Source: Pseudomonadota bacterium
GTDB lineage: Bacteria; Pseudomonadota; Alphaproteobacteria; Rhizobiales; Afifellaceae
Length of the DNA stretch: 7,677 nt
Direction of reading: 5' to 3'
NCBI GenBank assembly: GCA_023417735.1
Contig: JAEZEK010000011.1
Coordinates: 1-7,677 of the forward strand
Under the pieces are notes generated by a model. That model was not told the origin of the DNA, ran no database searches, and saw nothing but the letters and a program-made list of their open reading frames with translations. Both the position numbers and the translations under genes were made by a program. This document shows positions 5,663 through 7,677 of the stretch, piece by piece (position 1 is the stretch's first letter; each line of letters begins with the position of its first letter).

Positions 5663-6973
5663 TCAGACGACGACCTCGCGGGCGGGGAAGGCCGGCTGGC
5701 CGAACACGCGGCGATAGCGCTCGATCTCCCCGGGCTCGCCGGTCGCCTTGTTCGGGTTGTCCGAGAGCTTGACCGCCGGCCGTCCCTCCGCCTCCGTCAC
5801 CTTGCACACGAGCGAGATCGCCTCGAGCCCGGTGAGCCGCTTCGGCGACACGCCGCGGAAGTCGTTGGTGAGGTTCGTGCCCCAGCCGAAGCTCATCCGC
5901 ACCCGGCCCTGGAAGTGGCGGTAGGTCGCCTCGATCGTATCGACGTCCATCGCGTCGGAGAAGACGAGGAGCTTGTCGCGGGGGTCGACCCCGTGCGCCA
6001 TCCACCATCGGATGATCGCCTCGCCGCCCTCGATCGGGGGCGCGGAATCTGGGCGGAAGCCGGTCCAGTCGGCGACCCAGTCCGGGGCGTCGCGCAGGAA
6101 CGAGGCGGTGCCGAACGTGTCCGGGAGCACGACCAGCAGGTTGCCGCCGTAATAGCTCTGCCACTGCTCCAGCACCCGGTAGGGCGAGAGCCGGAGCGCC
6201 TCGTCGCCCTCGGCGAGCGCGGCCACCACCATCGGCAGCTCGTGCGCGTTCGTGCCGATCGCCTCGAGGTCGCCCTGCATGGCGATGAGCACGTTGCTGG
6301 AGCCGATGAAGGACGGGCCGAGCCCCTCCTTCAGCGCCTCCACGCACCAGCGCTGCCACAGGAACCCGTGGCGCCGCCGCGTGCCGAAATCGGAGATGAC
6401 GAGGTCGGGGAGCTGGCAGAGCCGCTCGACCTTGTTCCAGAGTTTCGCCTTGGCGCGCGCATAGAGGACGTCCAGCTCGAACCGGCCGAGACCGTTCATG
6501 GCGGAGCGCGAGCGCAGCTCGTTGATGATGGAGAGCGCGGGGATCTCCCACATCATGGTGTGGGTCCACAGGCCGCGGAAGTGCAGCTCGAACTGGCCGT
6601 CGACCCGCCGCAGCTCGTAGTCCGGCAGCTGGAAGTCCTTGAGCCATTCGAGGAATTCCGGTCCGAAGATCTGCTTGCGGCCGTAGAAGGTGATGCCGGC
6701 GAGCCAGATCATCTCCTGCTTGCCGAAACGGACGCCGCGCGCGTGGTCGAGCTGGGCGCGGAGCTCGGCCTCGTCGATCTCGTCGGCGAGGCGCACCCGC
6801 GTGGTGCGGTTGATGAGCGAGAAGGTGACCTGCGTGTCCGGGTAGAGCCCCCACACCATCTGCAGCATCAGGAGCTTGTAGAAGTCGGTGTCGAGCAGGC
6901 TGCGGACGATCGGGTCGAGCTTGAAGGTGTGGTTCCACACCCGCGTCGCAATGTCGGTCGGGACGGTGCTCAC
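5663..6973 (-). CDS. pncB: Nicotinate phosphoribosyltransferase
   Basis: A 436-residue cytoplasmic enzyme of NAD salvage (Preiss-Handler route). It joins nicotinate to PRPP, with ATP hydrolysis, to give nicotinate mononucleotide. Hallmarks in order: DTDFYK at 28-33, [11 protein letters not shown] at 135-145, [10 protein letters not shown] at 195-204, GSSNV at 224-228, GTNAHE at 240-245 (His244 is the equivalent of the histidine phosphorylated during catalysis), [11 protein letters not shown] at 361-371 (phosphate-binding loop), and KLSDNPNK at 402-409. The length matches the family's 400-440 residues and nothing is missing. Two starts are possible: TTG at 6979 or GTG at 6973. I chose GTG because GAGG (minus strand, 6980-6983) stands 6 bases before it but directly abuts the TTG. 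The SIR2-like gene follows on the same strand. A divergent gap of 313 bases lies upstream. Confidence 0.96.
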   Translation of the reverse strand: MSTVPTDIATRVWNHTFKLDPIVRSLLDTDFYKLLMLQMVWGLYPDTQVTFSLINRTTRVRLADEIDEAELRAQLDHARGVRFGKQEMIWLAGITFYGRKQIFGPEFLEWLKDFQLPDYELRRVDGQFELHFRGLWTHTMMWEIPALSIINELRSRSAMNGLGRFELDVLYARAKAKLWNKVERLCQLPDLVISDFGTRRRHGFLWQRWCVEALKEGLGPSFIGSSNVLIAMQGDLEAIGTNAHELPMVVAALAEGDEALRLSPYRVLEQWQSYYGGNLLVVLPDTFGTASFLRDAPDWVADWTGFRPDSAPPIEGGEAIIRWWMAHGVDPRDKLLVFSDAMDVDTIEATYRHFQGRVRMSFGWGTNLTNDFRGVSPKRLTGLEAISLVCKVTEAEGRPAVKLSDNPNKATGEPGEIERYRRVFGQPAFPAREVVV

Positions 6974-7286
6974 CGGCAACCTCGGCCGCCTGGCGTCGAT
7001 CCGGCCCGGCCGGCCCGTTCCGATGTTCGCGCTTCAATCCGCATCGCCGCTTCGCTCGTGCCCGTCTTCGTTCGTGCTGCCGCAGCATGGACCAACTCGG
7101 CTGCAGACGAAACGGTGACCGAGGGGTCGATCGTGCAGGCGCCGGTTCGCAGCCGCGCCGTCGCCGTGCCGAGCTCCCGCACCGGCAGCAAAAAAGTCCT
7201 TCACTCCGTAAGTACTTGGAACGGCAGTCATTCGATCGCGTTTGGACCGGCAACGAGACTATCAACGTCACAGGCCGGAGCCGTTC
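6974..7286. promoter_or_regulatory. Divergent intergenic region between pncB and the small membrane protein gene
   Basis: About 313 bases without a convincing gene. The half next to pncB is G/C-rich and holds a perfect dyad at 7075-7087 (TGCTGC, C, GCAGCA). The part from about 7190 to 7270 is clearly richer in A and T, with an A-tract at 7190-7195 and the palindrome AAGTACTT at 7210-7217, inside CCGT (7206-7209) and ACGG (7221-7224) arms. This is the likeliest place for the two outward promoters and a regulator site, but no consensus -35/-10 pair stands out. I recognise no NrtR, NiaR or NadQ operator. Confidence 0.4.
6980..6983 (-). promoter_or_regulatory. Shine-Dalgarno sequence of pncB
   Basis: GAGG on the minus strand (within CCGAGG, 6980-6985) lies 6 bases before the GTG at 6973 and immediately next to the alternative TTG at 6979. 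It therefore favours the GTG. Confidence 0.5.
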
Positions 7287-7457
7287 ATGGCTGAGAATTC
7301 ATTTGCGGGGATGCTGGCCGCCACGGCCTGCATCGCTCTCCTCCTCTTCGTCTTCATCGTCCCGCGCGGCGACGAGCCCGGCCCCGAGGTCCGGGTCGCC
7401 ACCTGGCCGTGGGAGAACGCGCAGACCATCGCGGTGCGGGAGGTCGGCAGGCCGTAA
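7287..7457 (+). CDS. Small single-span membrane protein, function unknown
   Basis: A 56-residue protein not recognised as any named family. Residues 5-25 form one hydrophobic stretch ending in FVFIVP, followed by RGDEPGPEVR and then a short tail containing WPW (40-42) and ending REVGRP. Positive charge directly after the span suggests that the tail could face the cytoplasm, but charges are too few to be sure. The ATG at 7287 is supported by GGAG at 7277-7280 with a 6-base gap; the in-frame ATG at 7242 has no ribosome-binding site and would add 15 charged residues. Support for a real gene is this Shine-Dalgarno sequence plus a coherent membrane segment. It is divergent from pncB and has no evident functional link to it. 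Confidence 0.6.
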   Translation: MAENSFAGMLAATACIALLLFVFIVPRGDEPGPEVRVATWPWENAQTIAVREVGRP

Positions 7458-7479
7458 CGGGGCCCGATCGCCCGCCGCC

Positions 7480-7502
7480 GCGGCGAAGCGCGCGCTTGCC
7501 GC
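7480..7502 (+). terminator. G/C-rich hairpin after the small membrane protein gene
   Basis: GCGGC(G)AAGC, loop GCGC, GCTTGCCGC gives 9 bp with one bulged G, starting 23 bases after the TAA. No T-tract follows. A small C(TTCG)G tetraloop stem follows at 7508-7519. This could end transcription weakly or be chance in G/C-rich DNA. Confidence 0.25.
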
Positions 7503-7549
7503 CGGTCCGTCTTCGGGCGAAAGCGAGGCTCCAGGCCGATGAGGCCGAC

Positions 7550-7553
7550 GGAG
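7550..7553 (+). promoter_or_regulatory. Shine-Dalgarno sequence of the right-edge exported protein
   Basis: GGAG lies 6 bases before the ATG at 7560 and decides in favour of it over the in-frame ATG at 7539. Confidence 0.4.
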
Positions 7554-7559
7554 CCTCAG

Positions 7560-7677
7560 ATGCCGAAGCCGCGCAGCCTCGCCGACCGCCTTCTCCTCGC
7601 CGCCGCCGCGCTCTGCGGCGGCACGGGCGTCGCCGGCCGCGCCGCCCCCCCGCCCCAGCCCCGCCCCGGCCACCAGG
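7560..7677 (+). CDS. Probable exported protein, N-terminal signal-peptide region only, cut by window edge
   Basis: The frame stays open from the ATG at 7560 to the window edge (39 residues). It has the layout of a Sec signal peptide: a basic start (MPKPRSLADR), a hydrophobic core LLLAAAALCGG at 11-21, and a possible cleavage site near GRA-AP (about residues 27-29). A proline-rich stretch follows. Cys19 is preceded by AAL, which does not fit a lipoprotein box well because Leu occupies the position before the cysteine. The Shine-Dalgarno GGAG is well placed. An alternative ATG at 7539 in the same frame would add 7 residues. The family cannot be told because the mature part is outside the window. 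It reads in the same direction as the small membrane protein gene, about 100 bases after it. Confidence 0.5.
   Translation, partial: MPKPRSLADRLLLAAAALCGGTGVAGRAAPPPQPRPGHQ

Noticed and set aside
6977..6979. TTG as the start of pncB
   Set aside because: The GAGG ribosome-binding sequence directly touches this codon, while it is 6 bases from the GTG at 6973. The two extra residues carry no conserved motif.
6970..7191. Possible small minus-strand gene upstream of pncB
   Set aside because: Starts with TTG, has no Shine-Dalgarno sequence, runs into the pncB start and shows no coherent domain or hydrophobic segment.
5453..7294. Plus- and minus-strand long frames over pncB and its upstream region
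   Set aside because: pncB explains the sequence with complete catalytic motifs. The alternatives have no family signature and cross gene boundaries.
7299..7673. Minus-strand open frame over the small membrane protein and exported protein
   Set aside because: Gly/Ala/Arg-rich low-complexity translation. The plus strand has better starts, a membrane span and a signal peptide.
1..7677. CRISPR array, mobile element, tRNA or rRNA
   Set aside because: No spaced direct repeats, transposase or integrase motifs, terminal inverted repeats, or cloverleaf or rRNA-like stretches were seen on either strand.

Overview
This window looks like chromosomal DNA of a high-G+C proteobacterium, most likely an alphaproteobacterium. 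The suggestion rests on the strong G/C bias at third codon positions, the sequence style of the PncB protein, and Shine-Dalgarno-led starts. It is an inference and the genus cannot be told. Six genes are complete, one is cut at the left edge, and one probable gene is cut at the right edge. I see no tRNA, rRNA, CRISPR array, transposase or insertion sequence.

Left part (1-4763). The N-terminal part of a beta-hydroxyacid (3-hydroxyisobutyrate-type) dehydrogenase reads leftward. Across a roughly 200-base divergent promoter region, three genes read rightward as a probable operon: a CocE/NonD-type alpha/beta hydrolase, an ACMSD-like metal-dependent amidohydrolase whose start overlaps the hydrolase stop, and an MFS metabolite:proton symporter resembling the NiaP/YceI group. 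Uptake, hydrolysis of an ester or amide, and then cleavage or decarboxylation of the product would make a coherent catabolic route. The substrate cannot be read from the sequence.

Right part (4756-7677). Reading leftward are pncB (nicotinate phosphoribosyltransferase) and, 46 bases behind it, a compact stand-alone SIR2-like protein with the NAD-hydrolase residues intact and no zinc-finger cysteines. Its end overlaps the end of the transporter gene by 8 bases. A perfectly paired hairpin with one 2-base bulge fills the gap between pncB and the SIR2-like gene, and the latter has no recognisable Shine-Dalgarno sequence. Divergent from pncB are a 56-residue single-span membrane protein and, at the right edge, the start of a probable exported protein.

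The most interesting point is the pairing of an NAD-salvage enzyme with a likely NAD-consuming SIR2-like enzyme, next to a transporter of a family that includes niacin carriers. This could be an NAD-turnover module, a defence gene housed beside NAD salvage, or chance adjacency. The sequence alone cannot decide between these.
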